The notes under the pieces are model-generated. The model was not told the DNA's origin. It searched no databases and saw nothing but the letters and a program-made list of their open reading frames with translations. From Citrobacter amalonaticus (GTDB lineage: Bacteria > Pseudomonadota > Gammaproteobacteria > Enterobacterales > Enterobacteriaceae): a stretch of DNA of 64,000 bases. Positions within the stretch are counted from its first letter, which is position 1. Each line of letters opens with the position of its first letter. The translations under genes were made by a program, and so were the position numbers. The stretch lies in assembly GCF_002918555.1 (NCBI RefSeq), contig NZ_PQMB01000001.1:682087-746086 (forward strand), written 5' to 3'. Shown here in pieces: positions 8,594 through 22,679 of this stretch.

Positions 8594-9136
8594 TCAGAAG
8601 CTGGCGTTAACCCCTACGAACGGGCCGTCCGCAATCGCATTATCACGATTGCCGTCTTTACCGGCCAGATTCAGATAGCGATAACCTGCTTCAATGCTTA
8701 ACGGACGCATGATGGTCCAGCGCACGCCAGCATTCGCCTCTTCATAGCTGTCGATACCGCTGGAAAGCGAGTCCGGGGAGTAGTAGTACTCGCCAAACAG
8801 ACGGAAGCTGTCGCCAATTGGCCATTGCAGTCCCCCGCCAACCGCAGCGGCATAACCTTCATCACCATCGTTAGGATTAGTGTAAATCCCTTTGCCGCCA
8901 ACGGTCGCCAGCAAGGGTCCCAGCGGGATGTTCAGACCCAGCCCCAGCCCTGCAACATCCCCATCGTCATCGTTATGCATCCAGTTACCGCTCAATGCCA
9001 GCCCCGTCGATTCGGTACCCAATCCCACACCAATGTTGGTGTAATCTTTGCCAGCCTGACCGTTGATACTGATTGCGTGAGCCGATGCAGAGATGAGCAA
9101 CATTCCGGCCAGTCCTGCTAATACGTTTCTTTTCAT
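8594..9136 (-). CDS. yfaZ: YfaZ family outer membrane protein
   Basis: Product of 180 residues beginning MKRNVLAGLAGMLLISASAHA, a clear Sec signal peptide with cleavage probably after AHA. The mature part alternates polar and hydrophobic residues, as in a small beta-barrel, and ends in phenylalanine (GVNASF), the outer-membrane assembly signal. The start at 9136 is preferred over 9154 because the signal peptide begins there and ggaaag lies upstream. The family has no known transport function. Single-gene transcript with a terminator right behind it. Confidence 0.9.
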   Translation of the reverse strand: MKRNVLAGLAGMLLISASAHAISINGQAGKDYTNIGVGLGTESTGLALSGNWMHNDDDGDVAGLGLGLNIPLGPLLATVGGKGIYTNPNDGDEGYAAAVGGGLQWPIGDSFRLFGEYYYSPDSLSSGIDSYEEANAGVRWTIMRPLSIEAGYRYLNLAGKDGNRDNAIADGPFVGVNASF

Positions 9137-9364
9137 TTTAACCCTTTCCTGCAAGCAAATAGATAAAGCGCCCCAAAACTGCAGAATTGTACTGCCAGAT
9201 ACAAAGGAATCAATGCGCTAAAAAAGCGATCTAATAACATTATGTAACTAAATACTACTCTGAGCGGTTCACCAAACCTCGTGTAAGAAATAAAAATAAT
9301 CGCTTTAACGAGGCCTCTGGCTCCCGTATTCTTTAATTTCACCTCAACATGGAAGGAGCTGGTC

Positions 9365-9790
9365 GTGCGTCAGAGAACCATTGTTTGCCCGTTGATTAAA
9401 AATGAAGGTTGCTATCTGCTATGTAAAATGGCTGATGACCGTGGCGTCTTTCCCGGCCAGTGGGCGCTTTCCGGCGGCGGCGTTGAGCCCGGCGAGCGTA
9501 TTGAAGAGGCATTACGCCGTGAAATCCGGGAAGAACTGGGCGAGCAGCTTGTGGTAACGGAGATAACCCCCTGGACTTTCAGTGATGACATCCGCACCAA
9601 AACTTACGCTGACGGGAGCCAGGAAGAAATTTATATGATCTATCTGATCTTCGACTGCATCAGCGCAAATCGTGAAGTACAAATTAACGAAGAGTTTCAG
9701 GCTTATGCGTGGATAAAACCTGAAGATCTGGCAGGTTACGATTTAAATGTCGCAACGCGTAAGACCTTAACGCTGAAAGGCTTACTGTGA
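9365..9790 (+). CDS. nudI: Nucleoside triphosphatase NudI
   Basis: Product of 141 residues with a GTG start at 9365, preceded by ggaaggag. It is a Nudix hydrolase with the box [20 protein letters not shown] and then ELGE, which fits GX5EX7REUXEEXGU. E. coli NudI (YfaO) prefers pyrimidine deoxynucleoside triphosphates such as dUTP, dTTP and dCTP and releases pyrophosphate; that specificity is taken from the homologue. It stands alone on the plus strand and converges with ais, the two sharing a 13-base-pair hairpin. Confidence 0.93.
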   Translation: MRQRTIVCPLIKNEGCYLLCKMADDRGVFPGQWALSGGGVEPGERIEEALRREIREELGEQLVVTEITPWTFSDDIRTKTYADGSQEEIYMIYLIFDCISANREVQINEEFQAYAWIKPEDLAGYDLNVATRKTLTLKGLL

Positions 9791-9823
9791 AAAGGGATGA
9801 CAGCCAGGCATGGCTGTCATCCC
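9790..9823. terminator. Bidirectional hairpin between nudI and ais
   Basis: A perfect 13-base stem (9794-9806 with 9811-9823) has a four-base loop. AAAA precedes it, giving TTTT on the minus strand for ais transcripts. On the plus strand the downstream side is only weakly T-rich. It begins directly at the nudI stop. Confidence 0.75.
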
Positions 9824-9840
9824 CGAAACAAATTTTATTG

Positions 9841-10446
9841 TCATTTTGCAATAAATTCACCATCAAGAAACAGTTTGCCATTCTCAGCATGCATCACCAG
9901 TCCATCGAGATAATCGGGAGTAAATTTAACGCCACGTTTATCTTTTGCGATATATGTCAGACAGTGGTTATGGGTAAATGCCACGATATTATTATTGGCA
10001 GATTTTTTCAGTATCGCATTAATCGAACCATAAATGCCGCTGCCGCATTCCATCAGTTTTTTATCAACCGTCAGTTTTTTACCGCCAGAAAACCAGGTCG
10101 CGGACTGGATAGTACGAACCGTATTGCTGGAATAGAGTTCAAAATTTTTGATATCCGCGCTGAACGCTTTTCCTGACGCACGGGCATCCTGCGCCCCCTC
10201 CACGGTAATCCCTGTTTTATCTGACAGGCACGCATTATCTGAACGGTCACAGCGCTCAGCGTGGCGGAACAACACGATCACCGGATGCTGAGTGGCAAGC
10301 AGGGCCAGCGTCTTGCTGTCAATTCGCGGCAGTCCATTGCTGCTCCATGCATGTTGAGCGCCAAACCCAGCCAAAATGATGAACGCGGTCACGAGAATAG
10401 CGACATATTTCTTCGTTTTTACGACACTGATAGCAGATGCAAGCAC
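9841..10446 (-). CDS. ais: Lipopolysaccharide core heptose(II)-phosphate phosphatase Ais
   Basis: Product of 201 residues. It has one N-terminal membrane segment (about residues 14-33) and a periplasmic histidine-phosphatase domain with [10 protein letters not shown] and, later, [10 protein letters not shown]. Ais (PmrG) removes the phosphate from heptose II of the LPS core and is PmrA-regulated. A longer frame begins at 10458, but the GTG at 10446 sits seven bases after ggag and gives the N-terminus VLAS, which aligns with E. coli MLAF. Divergent from arn with a shared control region. The leader holds two small hairpins. Confidence 0.9.
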   Translation of the reverse strand: MLASAISVVKTKKYVAILVTAFIILAGFGAQHAWSSNGLPRIDSKTLALLATQHPVIVLFRHAERCDRSDNACLSDKTGITVEGAQDARASGKAFSADIKNFELYSSNTVRTIQSATWFSGGKKLTVDKKLMECGSGIYGSINAILKKSANNNIVAFTHNHCLTYIAKDKRGVKFTPDYLDGLVMHAENGKLFLDGEFIAK

Positions 10447-10494
10447 GTTAATCTCCACCCTGAAAAACAGGTTGGCGATCCCTGGCGCGCAAAA

Positions 10495-10529
10495 CGGATA
10501 AAAGGATCCGTCGCGATAAAAAGGATCGC
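10495..10529 (-). other. Twin mini-hairpins in ais leader
   Basis: Two adjacent 5-base stems have near-identical loops: cggat with atccg around aaaagg (10495-10510) and gcgat with atcgc around aaaaagg (10513-10529). They lie 49-83 bases upstream of the ais start and read with CCTTTT loops in ais mRNA. The stems differ in sequence but keep pairing. Function unknown. Confidence 0.45.
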
Positions 10530-10642
10530 AGCATAAAATAAACAGATTTAGATGAGCGCAAAATGCCCTAAAATTTTTGCAAAAGCAAAAAATATATATG
10601 CAAAAGTCAAAAAAAACGTCTATTTATACGCTACATTAATTT

Positions 10643-10659
10643 CTTAAGGTTAAGTTAAT
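10643..10659 (+). promoter_or_regulatory. PmrA-type box upstream of arn
   Basis: cttaag, five bases, gttaat (10643-10659) fits the PmrA consensus YTTAAK-N5-YTTAAK with one mismatch. It lies between the divergent PmrA targets ais and arnB, about 310 bases before the arnB start. The distance is long because a 202-base palindromic element fills the leader. Confidence 0.7.
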
Positions 10660-10756
10660 ATTCTATCCTTATCCTGTATGACTAAATGAAATAATTAACA
10701 CTGTACTCTCCTTTTCATTATTCAATGAATTAGCGAGTAACGGAATTTAAAATGGC

Positions 10757-10958
10757 TATACTCGTCATACTTCAAGTTGCTGGTGCGTTGGCTTTATTAC
10801 TCGGCCCATCCCTGGGCTTCGCCCTTTCAGGGCCGCTGCAAGCAGCGTTCAAATCTGTTCCTGACAGATTTGTCGCTCACCCCAGTCACGTACTCATGTA
10901 CGCTCCAGGGGACTCGCTGCGTTGCCTCCTTCCCGCAACTCAAATTATTTAGAGTATA
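10757..10958. repeat. Long enterobacterial palindromic element in arnB leader
   Basis: The left arm begins tatactcgtcatacttcaag (10757) followed by ttgc; the right arm ends gcaact, caaattattt, agagtata (10958). The arms are imperfectly complementary, and the interior holds further dyads such as caaatctgttcctgacagatttg (10849-10871). The same arms occur at 60845-60910 with a much shorter middle. The right end is next to the arnB ribosome-binding site, so the element must lie in the untranslated leader of arn mRNA. Confidence 0.8.
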
Positions 10959-10969
10959 AAGGAAATATG

Positions 10970-15070
<4,101 letters not shown>

Positions 15071-15074
<4 letters not shown>

Positions 15075-15973
15075 CAAAAGTGGGCTTGCGAATTGATGTC
15101 GATACCTTCCGGGGGACGCGCGAAGGCGTGCCCCGCCTGTTAGCAACATTGAGCCGATATAATATTCGGGCAAGTTTTTTCTTCAGCGTGGGGCCGGACA
15201 ATATGGGACGCCATCTCTGGCGTCTGGTGAAACCCCAGTTTCTGTGGAAGATGCTGCGTTCAAATGCAGCATCGCTCTACGGCTGGGATATTCTGTTGGC
15301 GGGAACAGCCTGGCCGGGTAAAGAAATTGGCCGCGCGAACGCGGAGATTATCCGTGCGGCGGCCCGCGACCATGAGGTCGGGCTTCACGCCTGGGATCAT
15401 CATGCCTGGCAATCCCGTAGCGGTCACTGGAGCGAACAGCAATTGGTGGATGATATTTCCCGCGGTATTTCCGCTCTGGAAGCCATCACCGGGCAACCGG
15501 TCACCTGCTCCGCGGTTGCCGGCTGGCGCGCCGACCAGCGCGTCGTTCTGGCGAAAGAAAAGTTCAATCTTCGCTACAACAGCGACTGCCGGGGTATTTC
15601 ACCGTTTCGTCCGGTTTTCAAGGCAAACCATGCTGGCACACCACAAATCCCGGTGACGCTGCCCACCTGGGATGAGGTTGTGGGCCGTGAAGTGCAGGCT
15701 GGCGATTTCAACAGCTACATTCTCTCTCGTATGCTGCACGACACGGGAACACCAGTGTATACCATTCATGCCGAAGTCGAAGGTTGCGCATATCATCACG
15801 ATTTCGAAGATCTTCTCCGGCAAGCGGCAGATAAGGGAATGATCTTCTGCCCACTTGGCGACCTGCTGCCTGAAACCCCGGAGACATTGCCCATTGGACA
15901 AGTTGTTCGCGGCAAAATAGCGGGAAGGGAAGGTTGGTTAGGCTGTCAGCAACAGGTGAGCATCACACGATGA
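15071..15973 (+). CDS. arnD: 4-deoxy-4-formamido-L-arabinose-phosphoundecaprenol deformylase
   Basis: Product of 300 residues in the polysaccharide deacetylase (NodB/CE4) family, with the aspartate motif [15 protein letters not shown] at the N-terminus and [14 protein letters not shown] carrying the metal histidines. It removes the formyl group from undecaprenyl-P-Ara4FN before flipping. It overlaps arnA (ATGA 15071-15074) and arnT (ATGA 15970-15973). Confidence 0.95.
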
Positions 15974-17625
15974 AGAAAACTCGTTACTCTCTGATCCTGA
16001 TTGCATTTATTGCGCTCTGGTATGTCATTCCTGTTAACTTCCGTCTGCTATGGCAGCCGGATGAAACGCGCTATGCCGAAATCAGTCGCGAAATGCTGGC
16101 GTCCGGTGACTGGATCGTCCCGCATTTCTTAGGGCTACGTTATTTTGAAAAACCCATTGCCGGTTACTGGCTAAACAGCATAGGTCAGTGGGTATTTGGC
16201 GCGAACAATTTTGGCGTTCGCGCTGGCGCTATTTTCGCAACGCTAATGACCGCAGCGCTGGTGGCCTGGCTTGCCATGCGCTTATGGCGGGATACGCGCA
16301 CCGCGATACTCTCCGTTTTTATCTTCCTGTCGCTGTTCCTTGTTTACGGTATCGGTACCTACGCGGTACTCGATCCGATGATCGCACTCTGGCTAATGGC
16401 CGGGGCCTGTTGCTTCTGGCAGGCAATGCAGGCAAAAAGCTGGCAAGGAAAAAGCATGGGATTTCTGCTCCTGGGTCTGACCTGCGGCATGGGCGTTATG
16501 ACCAAGGGCTTCCTCGCGCTTGCCGTTCCGGTGATCAGCGTCCTGCCCTGGGTGGCTGTCCAGAAGCGCTGGAAAGATCTGTTCCTCTATGGCGGACTGG
16601 CGGTCGTGAGCTGCATCGCCACCGTCCTGCCGTGGGGAATGGCGATTGCGCAACGTGAAGGCGATTTCTGGCATTACTTTTTCTGGGTTGAACATATCCA
16701 GCGTTTTGCGATGGATGACGCCCAGCACAAAGCGCCGTTCTGGTACTATCTGCCGGTACTGATAGCCGGAAGCCTGCCCTGGCTGGGTCTGCTTCCCGGC
16801 GCGTTGAAAACGGGCTGGCAGGCGCGCGATGACTCACGCAGTTCGCTGTATTTGTTAAGCTGGATAGTCATGCCGCTGCTCTTTTTTAGCATTGCCAAAG
16901 GTAAGTTGCCGACCTATATCCTCTCCTGTTTCGCACCACTCGCAATGCTAATGGCGCGTTACGGTCTGAGCGCGGCAGAGAAAGGGTACGCCGCGCTACG
17001 CATTAACGGCTGGATCAATATCCTGTTTGGGGCGATCGGCATTATTGCGACAATAGTGGTCTCCCCCTGGGGGCCTATGAAAACCCCGGTCTGGGGGCAT
17101 ATCGAAATTTACAAAGTGTTCTGTTCACTGGGCATCTTTTCCGCCTGGGCATTTTTCGGCTGGTATACGCTGACAAACACGGAAAAAAGCTGGATCTTCG
17201 CGGCGTTGTGCCCGTCAGGGCTGGCACTCCTGTTTGGTTTCTCCGTGCCCGACAGAGTTATGGAATCAAAACAGCCGCAGTTTTTTGTCGAAATGACCCG
17301 GGAAAACCTTGCGCCAAGCCGCTATATTCTCACCGATAGCGTCGGTGTCGCCGCCGGTCTGGCAGGAAGCCTGAAGCGGGACGACATCATGATGTACGGA
17401 CAAAAGGGCGAGCTGAAGTATGGGCTTAGCTACCCTGATGCGAAGGGGCGTTTTGTCAGTTATAGCGATTTTACACAGTGGCTCAGCCAGCACCGTCAGG
17501 AGGGAATTATTACGCTCGTACTCTCAATTGCGAAGGATGAAGATATCAACCATCTTGCCATCCCCCCTGCGGACACGATTGATAATCAGGGGCGCCTGGT
17601 CTTGATTCAGTATCGTCCCAAATGA
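15970..17625 (+). CDS. arnT: Lipid A 4-amino-4-deoxy-L-arabinose transferase
   Basis: Product of 551 residues, an integral membrane GT83 enzyme (PMT-like fold) with about 12 helices and a periplasmic C-terminal domain from about 430. The first periplasmic loop has [17 protein letters not shown], holding the conserved acidic and Arg residues. It moves Ara4N from undecaprenyl phosphate to lipid A phosphates in the periplasm and is the direct cause of polymyxin resistance by this route. The ATG at 15970 overlaps arnD; the frame from 15934 is upstream extension. Confidence 0.96.
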   Translation: MKKTRYSLILIAFIALWYVIPVNFRLLWQPDETRYAEISREMLASGDWIVPHFLGLRYFEKPIAGYWLNSIGQWVFGANNFGVRAGAIFATLMTAALVAWLAMRLWRDTRTAILSVFIFLSLFLVYGIGTYAVLDPMIALWLMAGACCFWQAMQAKSWQGKSMGFLLLGLTCGMGVMTKGFLALAVPVISVLPWVAVQKRWKDLFLYGGLAVVSCIATVLPWGMAIAQREGDFWHYFFWVEHIQRFAMDDAQHKAPFWYYLPVLIAGSLPWLGLLPGALKTGWQARDDSRSSLYLLSWIVMPLLFFSIAKGKLPTYILSCFAPLAMLMARYGLSAAEKGYAALRINGWINILFGAIGIIATIVVSPWGPMKTPVWGHIEIYKVFCSLGIFSAWAFFGWYTLTNTEKSWIFAALCPSGLALLFGFSVPDRVMESKQPQFFVEMTRENLAPSRYILTDSVGVAAGLAGSLKRDDIMMYGQKGELKYGLSYPDAKGRFVSYSDFTQWLSQHRQEGIITLVLSIAKDEDINHLAIPPADTIDNQGRLVLIQYRPK

Positions 17626-17957
17626 TCTGGCTGGTCCTGGTGCTGGCGAGCCTGCTCAGCGTGGCGGGACAACTGTGCCAGAAGCAGGCCACTCTCCCCG
17701 TGCCGACAGGAGCGCGGGGACGGCACATCACGCTATGGCTGGGACTGGCATTAGCCTGCCTCGGTCTGGCGATGGCGTTGTGGCTGCTGGTGCTGCAAAA
17801 CGTCCCCGTGGGGATAGCCTATCCGATGCTAAGCCTCAATTTCGTCTGGGTCACCCTGTCGGCATGGAAAATCTGGCACGAGCCGGTGGCGGCGCGCCAC
17901 TGGTTCGGCATTGCATTGATTATTACCGGTATTTTTATCCTTGGGAGTGCGGCGTGA
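17622..17957 (+). CDS. arnE: Ara4N-phosphoundecaprenol flippase subunit ArnE
   Basis: Product of 111 residues with four membrane helices, in the small-multidrug-resistance/EamA-like fold. Together with ArnF it moves undecaprenyl-phosphate-Ara4N across the inner membrane. It overlaps the arnT stop by four bases (ATGA at 17622) and the arnF start by one base. The motif [14 protein letters not shown] in helix 3 is typical of the family. Confidence 0.94.
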   Translation: MIWLVLVLASLLSVAGQLCQKQATLPVPTGARGRHITLWLGLALACLGLAMALWLLVLQNVPVGIAYPMLSLNFVWVTLSAWKIWHEPVAARHWFGIALIITGIFILGSAA

Positions 17958-18343
17958 TGGGATTACTGTGGGGATTGTGTAGCGTGATTATCACCTCAGT
18001 CGCCCAGTTAACGCTGGGGTTCGCCATGACGAAATTACCGCCAATGCAGCACCTGTGGGCGTTTATCCACGCCCTGCTCTCCTTTGAGGCGGGTACGCTT
18101 CCGCTCTTTGCCGGATTAGCAGGCTATCTGCTTTCTGTTTACTGTTGGCACAACGCGTTACATCGCCTCGCGCTGAGTAAAGCGTATGCGCTGCTGAGTC
18201 TGAGCTACGTCCTGGTGTGGCTTGCCTCAATGGTTTTGCCCGGATGGCAGGGAACATTCTCGCTGAAAGCCCTGATGGGGGTACTCTGTATTATGGCCGG
18301 ACTGATGGTTATTTTCTCGCCTGCGGCACAAAAAACGCGTTAA
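17957..18343 (+). CDS. arnF: Ara4N-phosphoundecaprenol flippase subunit ArnF
   Basis: Product of 128 residues with four predicted membrane helices, partner of ArnE. ATG at 17957 shares its first base with the arnE stop; an in-frame GTG lies three bases earlier. Motif [19 protein letters not shown] is the counterpart of ArnE helix 3. Last gene of the arn operon. It converges with pmrD with only nine bases between stops, and no terminator hairpin is seen in that gap. Confidence 0.93.
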   Translation: MGLLWGLCSVIITSVAQLTLGFAMTKLPPMQHLWAFIHALLSFEAGTLPLFAGLAGYLLSVYCWHNALHRLALSKAYALLSLSYVLVWLASMVLPGWQGTFSLKALMGVLCIMAGLMVIFSPAAQKTR

Positions 18344-18352
18344 GGGCAGTGC

Positions 18353-18616
18353 TCAGACTTTTCCATGACGCTGGCTTAACCGTTCCCACTCCTCGCTGGT
18401 GTAGTTTTTGGCATCAAGAATCTTCACCGTCCGCCCTTTTTCACGGTTAATGCAGTACAGAGCATCTTTCATTGGAGAGAGGATATCACCCGGATTAACC
18501 GCGATATCGGTTTTGACTTCCGCAATCATTTTCAGTGAGCCACCGGCATCACTCAACACGAGTACCTGCTCCCCTGATTTTTTGTCGTAACACGACTTTT
18601 TTACCAGCCACTCCAT
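18353..18616 (-). CDS. pmrD: PmrD, PhoPQ-to-PmrAB signal connector
   Basis: Product of 87 residues. Small beta-barrel protein recognisable from MEWLVKKSCYDKKSGEQVLV and the C-terminal NYTSEEWERLSQR. In Salmonella, PmrD made under PhoP control binds phosphorylated PmrA and prevents its dephosphorylation, so arn genes turn on in low Mg. Its location opposite the arn operon is conserved. The 106-base gap to menE (18617-18722) should hold its promoter; a PhoP half-site tgttta is present on the minus strand at 18673-18668, but no convincing second half. Whether this version activates PmrA as in Salmonella or weakly as in E. coli cannot be read. Confidence 0.9.
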   Translation of the reverse strand: MEWLVKKSCYDKKSGEQVLVLSDAGGSLKMIAEVKTDIAVNPGDILSPMKDALYCINREKGRTVKILDAKNYTSEEWERLSQRHGKV

Positions 18617-18722
18617 TGCTTACCTTTGCTCGCTGAGAACTTTCACATTAAGTTACACATTAGCAGATAAACAAAGGCGCAATGACAATGAATTGGCAGA
18701 AATGAGAAGCGAACTTAATGTT

Positions 18723-20090
18723 TTATTGAGCTTTTTTCCTCTGAACCCAGTCTGTTAACGCCTGACGAGAAATCTTGATGCCGCCATTTTTCAGTTCAGC
18801 AGGAAGTCTGAACCATTGTATCGGCTGCTGAAAACGGGCCAGCTTACCCTGCACCCATTCGCTAATGTCGACGTCCCCTGCGTCAGCGGTATATTCAACA
18901 ACCGCGACGGGGCGCTGACCAAACTCCCGGTCCGCAACCGGTACAACAAAAACCTGTAACACCTGCGGATGCCCCGCAATGACCCTCTCCACCTCTTCCG
19001 GCTGGATCCCTTCCCCACCGCTAAAAAAGAGGTTATCCAGACGCCCCACAATGGTCAGCTTACCTTCAGCCAGCACACCACGATCGCGGCTGGCAAACCA
19101 GCCTTGATCATTGAGCAGCGGGATCAGGCGGCCGTTACGCCAGTAGCCTTTCGCCATGCTGGCAGCGCGGATCCAGACTTCGTCATTAACAATCCGAACC
19201 TCTCTGCCGGGTAGCGCAGAACCGACATCCCCCAGACCATCAGCTTCTTTTGCACACACGGTGGAGGCAAATTCCGTCAGTCCGTAGCCGCACCAGCAGC
19301 GGATCCCCTGCGCTCGCGCCTGCACGGTCAGGTCGACCGGAATCGCCGCCCCGCCCAGCAACACCGCTTTCAGCGCAACTGAAGCATGGTTGACCAGTAG
19401 CCGCCAGAGCTGCGTCGGGACAAGTGAAGCATGGGTACACCCTTCCAGCATTTGCTCCAGGGGTTGCTTCTCACGGACCGTCATCCGGGCGCCGGCAAAC
19501 AGCCAGCGCCACATAATCCCCTGACCGGAAACGTGAAACAGCGGCAAAGAGAGCAGCCAGTCATCCTCTGCGCCAAAGGGGATCAGCGACAATACCCCCT
19601 GTGCGCTGGCAAGATGAGCCTGACAGGTATGGACGGCGGCTTTAGGTAGCCCCGTGGAACCGGAGGTTAACGTCATTGAGCTTAAACGCGCCGGTTGCCA
19701 GCTCGCGGCATATCCGTCAGCGCTTTCCTGCATCTGCAATGGACGTAGCGCCAAAAAGGTATTCTCGCCTTCCAGCACCAGCGCAAACCGCAGCGTCAGG
19801 TCGGGTAAAAGCACATCAAGAAGCGCCTGGGGAAGCTGCGGATTGACCGGCAGGATTCTGGCGCCGCACTGCAACAGCGCCAGCCAGGCCAGCAGCGTGT
19901 CCGGTTGATTCCATGCCCGAAGCATCACGCCGCTGCCTTCCGTCACGCCCTGAGCGGCAAAACTCCCCGCCAGGGCATCAATACGCGCGCAGAGCGTGCG
20001 CCAGCTCAGCACCTCATCATTCAGGCGTAAGGCTGGCGCATCTCCACGAACCTGCCGCCAGTGACGCCACGGCCAGTCAGGAAAGGTCAT
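18723..20090 (-). CDS. menE: o-Succinylbenzoate-CoA ligase
   Basis: Product of 455 residues, an adenylate-forming (ANL) enzyme. The AMP-binding P-loop-like motif [16 protein letters not shown] is present, with GYGLTEFAS and the hinge region TRDRG-type sequence [13 protein letters not shown]. It activates o-succinylbenzoate to its CoA thioester for MenB. Last gene of the minus-strand men cluster; its start overlaps the menC stop by four bases (20087-20090). Confidence 0.95.
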   Translation of the reverse strand: MTFPDWPWRHWRQVRGDAPALRLNDEVLSWRTLCARIDALAGSFAAQGVTEGSGVMLRAWNQPDTLLAWLALLQCGARILPVNPQLPQALLDVLLPDLTLRFALVLEGENTFLALRPLQMQESADGYAASWQPARLSSMTLTSGSTGLPKAAVHTCQAHLASAQGVLSLIPFGAEDDWLLSLPLFHVSGQGIMWRWLFAGARMTVREKQPLEQMLEGCTHASLVPTQLWRLLVNHASVALKAVLLGGAAIPVDLTVQARAQGIRCWCGYGLTEFASTVCAKEADGLGDVGSALPGREVRIVNDEVWIRAASMAKGYWRNGRLIPLLNDQGWFASRDRGVLAEGKLTIVGRLDNLFFSGGEGIQPEEVERVIAGHPQVLQVFVVPVADREFGQRPVAVVEYTADAGDVDISEWVQGKLARFQQPIQWFRLPAELKNGGIKISRQALTDWVQRKKAQ

Positions 20091-21049
20091 AACAGTCGTT
20101 CCAGCCGTTCTTTATCAACGCACGGCAGCGTACTGTCCGGCCAGCGCCGCACCTGCTGCGTCTGCATCAGGCTCAGCGTGTCCAGACCGGGAATCGTCTG
20201 CGGCGTCAGCCAGGCAGCGATACGCGCCAGCTGAGTGAGGCCAAGGCTCGATTCGATGGAGGAGCTGATCACCGCCGTCAGTCCCAGCGCATGAGCGGTC
20301 TGTACCTGCTCACGAACCTTATCCAGCGAACCGGTTAGCGTGGGTTTGATCACCACCGCACTGACGCCCTCTTCTGCGACAAAAGAAAAGTCGTCTTCAC
20401 GCAGGCTCTCATCCCAGGCAATTGCAATCCCCGTTTCGCGGGCAAAAGCGCGGGAATCATCGCGGGTTTTGCACGGTTCTTCGAGAAAAGCAATGCGGGA
20501 GCGATGCTCCGGGTTGACGTACTTCGCAAACTGCTGTGCCTTCAGCGGCGTCCAGGCACGATTCGCATCCAGACGTAACCGCAGTGCCGGAATGGCTTCC
20601 AGCAGCAGGTTAACGACCATCCCGTCACGAACCGCTTCGTACAGACCGACTTTGACCTTCGCCACTTTCTCGCCCGGCATATCAGCCAGTTGCAGCACCA
20701 GATCGTCCGGGTCGCCGGTACACAGCGGCGCGGCGCGGTAGTCTGCCGCCTCGGGCAACGTTCCAGCCATCTCCGCCAGCGCACAGCTCACGCCAAAGGC
20801 GACCGAAGGCAGCTGCGATGGCGCATCACGCCCCTGTAGCCAGCCATCAACCCAGCCCAGCAGTTCGGCCTGCGCCTCTTCCCAGGTTTCATGGCTGAAG
20901 CCCGGAAGCGGGGAGATTTCTCCCCACCCTTCGCGCTCGCCGTCCTGGAGACAGACATACAGCCCGTCGCGGGTTTTTAACCGCCGATCGCGCAGAACCA
21001 CCCCCGCGTCCATGGGGATCTGCCAGCGGTATACCTGCGCGCTACGCAT
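20087..21049 (-). CDS. menC: o-Succinylbenzoate synthase
   Basis: Product of 320 residues in the enolase superfamily (muconate-lactonising subgroup). It dehydrates SHCHC to o-succinylbenzoate. The catalytic Lys is in [11 protein letters not shown], metal ligands in [17 protein letters not shown] and IAWDESLRE, and the second Lys in [11 protein letters not shown]. The stop overlaps menE and the start shares one base with the menB stop. Confidence 0.95.
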   Translation of the reverse strand: MRSAQVYRWQIPMDAGVVLRDRRLKTRDGLYVCLQDGEREGWGEISPLPGFSHETWEEAQAELLGWVDGWLQGRDAPSQLPSVAFGVSCALAEMAGTLPEAADYRAAPLCTGDPDDLVLQLADMPGEKVAKVKVGLYEAVRDGMVVNLLLEAIPALRLRLDANRAWTPLKAQQFAKYVNPEHRSRIAFLEEPCKTRDDSRAFARETGIAIAWDESLREDDFSFVAEEGVSAVVIKPTLTGSLDKVREQVQTAHALGLTAVISSSIESSLGLTQLARIAAWLTPQTIPGLDTLSLMQTQQVRRWPDSTLPCVDKERLERLL

Positions 21050-21906
21050 TACGGATTCCGTTTAAATTTGCTGAAATCAGGCTGACGTTTCTGGTTGAAG
21101 GCGTTGCGGCCTTCCTGACCCTCTTCCGTCATGTAGAACAGCATGGTGGCGTTGCCCGCCAGCTCCTGCAATCCCGCCTGACCATCACAGTCGGCATTCA
21201 GCGCAGCTTTCAGGCAGCGCAGCGCCATCGGGCTGTTTTGCAGCATTTCGCGGCACCAGCGCACGGTCTCTTTTTCCAGGTCAGCCAGCGGCACGACGGT
21301 GTTGACCAGCCCCATGTCCAGCGCCTGCTTCGCGTCGTACTGACGGCACAGGAACCAGATTTCACGCGCTTTTTTCTGGCCGACGATACGCGCCATGTAA
21401 GAAGCGCCCCAGCCGCCGTCAAAGGAACCCACTTTCGGACCGGTCTGGCCGAAGATAGCGTTTTCCGCCGCAATGGTCAGATCACACATCATGTGCAGCA
21501 CGTGACCGCCGCCAATAGAATAACCGGCTACCATTGCCACTACCGGCTTCGGACAGGTACGAATCTGACGCTGGAAATCCAGCACGTTCAGGTGGTGTAC
21601 GCCAGAGTCATCCTGGTAGCCGCCGTAATCGCCGCGAACCTTCTGGTCGCCGCCCGCACAGAACGCTTTATCGCCTTCGCCGGTCAGGATAATCACGCCG
21701 ACGTTGTCGTCATAACGTGCATCCGCCAGCGCCTGAATCATCTCTTTGACGGTCAATGGACGGAATGCGTTGCGCACCTGCGGACGATTAATGGTGATTT
21801 TAGCCATACCGTCAGTAGATTTTTCATAACGAATGTCCGTATACCCTTCGGAACAGTCTTGCCATTCTACCGGTGCGTAAAGCATTGTTTCATCAGGATA
21901 GATCAT
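21049..21906 (-). CDS. menB: 1,4-Dihydroxy-2-naphthoyl-CoA synthase
   Basis: Product of 285 residues in the crotonase fold. It closes the second ring of menaquinone from succinylbenzoyl-CoA. Visible are the oxyanion-hole segment [19 protein letters not shown], the [16 protein letters not shown] core, and the [14 protein letters not shown] loop, which contains the bicarbonate-binding Gly typical of type I (enterobacterial) MenB. Fourteen bases separate it from menH. Confidence 0.96.
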   Translation of the reverse strand: MIYPDETMLYAPVEWQDCSEGYTDIRYEKSTDGMAKITINRPQVRNAFRPLTVKEMIQALADARYDDNVGVIILTGEGDKAFCAGGDQKVRGDYGGYQDDSGVHHLNVLDFQRQIRTCPKPVVAMVAGYSIGGGHVLHMMCDLTIAAENAIFGQTGPKVGSFDGGWGASYMARIVGQKKAREIWFLCRQYDAKQALDMGLVNTVVPLADLEKETVRWCREMLQNSPMALRCLKAALNADCDGQAGLQELAGNATMLFYMTEEGQEGRNAFNQKRQPDFSKFKRNP

Positions 21907-21920
21907 AGTGTGTCCTTTAG

Positions 21921-22679
21921 TCAGAGACGCAAAATTCGAGCCAGGCTGTCAACCACGCCTGCGGGGTTTTCCCGATGCGCGTTGTGTCCGGCGTTATGAA
22001 TCACATGGCAGGTGACCGCCATTTCCGCCGCCAGAGCGCGGAATTTACTGTCACGTTCGCCACATAAATAATAAAACGTAAACGTGCGCGCGTGGAGCGC
22101 GTCACGTAAATCAGGTTGTACCGCCAGCGAGGTCGATTCGAGCATCGCCGCCAGCGTTTCGCCATTGTTCCGGCTGCGCAGGGCGACCAGCGCTTCTCTT
22201 TGCACTGCATTAAGCGAGGCAAAAACCGGCTGCCGATACCAGTCGTTGAAGACATCCACGAGCGATTCACGGCGAAAACGCTCCGCCCAGCGGCTGTCGG
22301 AGAGCTGGCGAGCCTTACGTTCAGCGTCACTTTGCAGCCCCGGATGTCCACCTTCAACCACCAGCCCACAAAGTCCGGGCATGTCCTGACAGGCCGCCAT
22401 CATCGCCACTCTGCCGCCGAGGGAATATCCTATCAGCCAGTAGTTAAGTATGTTGTAACTATACAGGGTATTACGCAACATTTCGCACACATCCGCAAAG
22501 CCGCTGACGCCAGTTTCAGCAGAACCGCCGTGCCCCGGCAGGTCGATATACAGTCGCGAGAAATCGGGAAACTGCTCACCGATCTGCTGCCATTCCCGGC
22601 AGTCCCCGGAAAAACCGTGCAGAAAAACCAGCCAGGGTGAACCTGGCTGAGCTTCATTTGCCTGCGCATGCAGGATCAC
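21921..22679 (-). CDS. menH: SHCHC synthase MenH
   Basis: Product of 252 residues, an alpha/beta hydrolase. It eliminates pyruvate from SEPHCHC to form SHCHC. The catalytic Ser is in [13 protein letters not shown] and the His near the end in [15 protein letters not shown]. The N-terminal oxyanion motif is [12 protein letters not shown]. Start overlaps the menD stop by four bases. Confidence 0.94.
   Translation of the reverse strand: MILHAQANEAQPGSPWLVFLHGFSGDCREWQQIGEQFPDFSRLYIDLPGHGGSAETGVSGFADVCEMLRNTLYSYNILNYWLIGYSLGGRVAMMAACQDMPGLCGLVVEGGHPGLQSDAERKARQLSDSRWAERFRRESLVDVFNDWYRQPVFASLNAVQREALVALRSRNNGETLAAMLESTSLAVQPDLRDALHARTFTFYYLCGERDSKFRALAAEMAVTCHVIHNAGHNAHRENPAGVVDSLARILRL

Noticed and set aside
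18657-18673. PhoP box upstream of pmrD
   Set aside because: Only one half-site (tgttta) fits; the position for the second half reads taatgt. Too weak to call, although PhoP control of pmrD is expected from the family.
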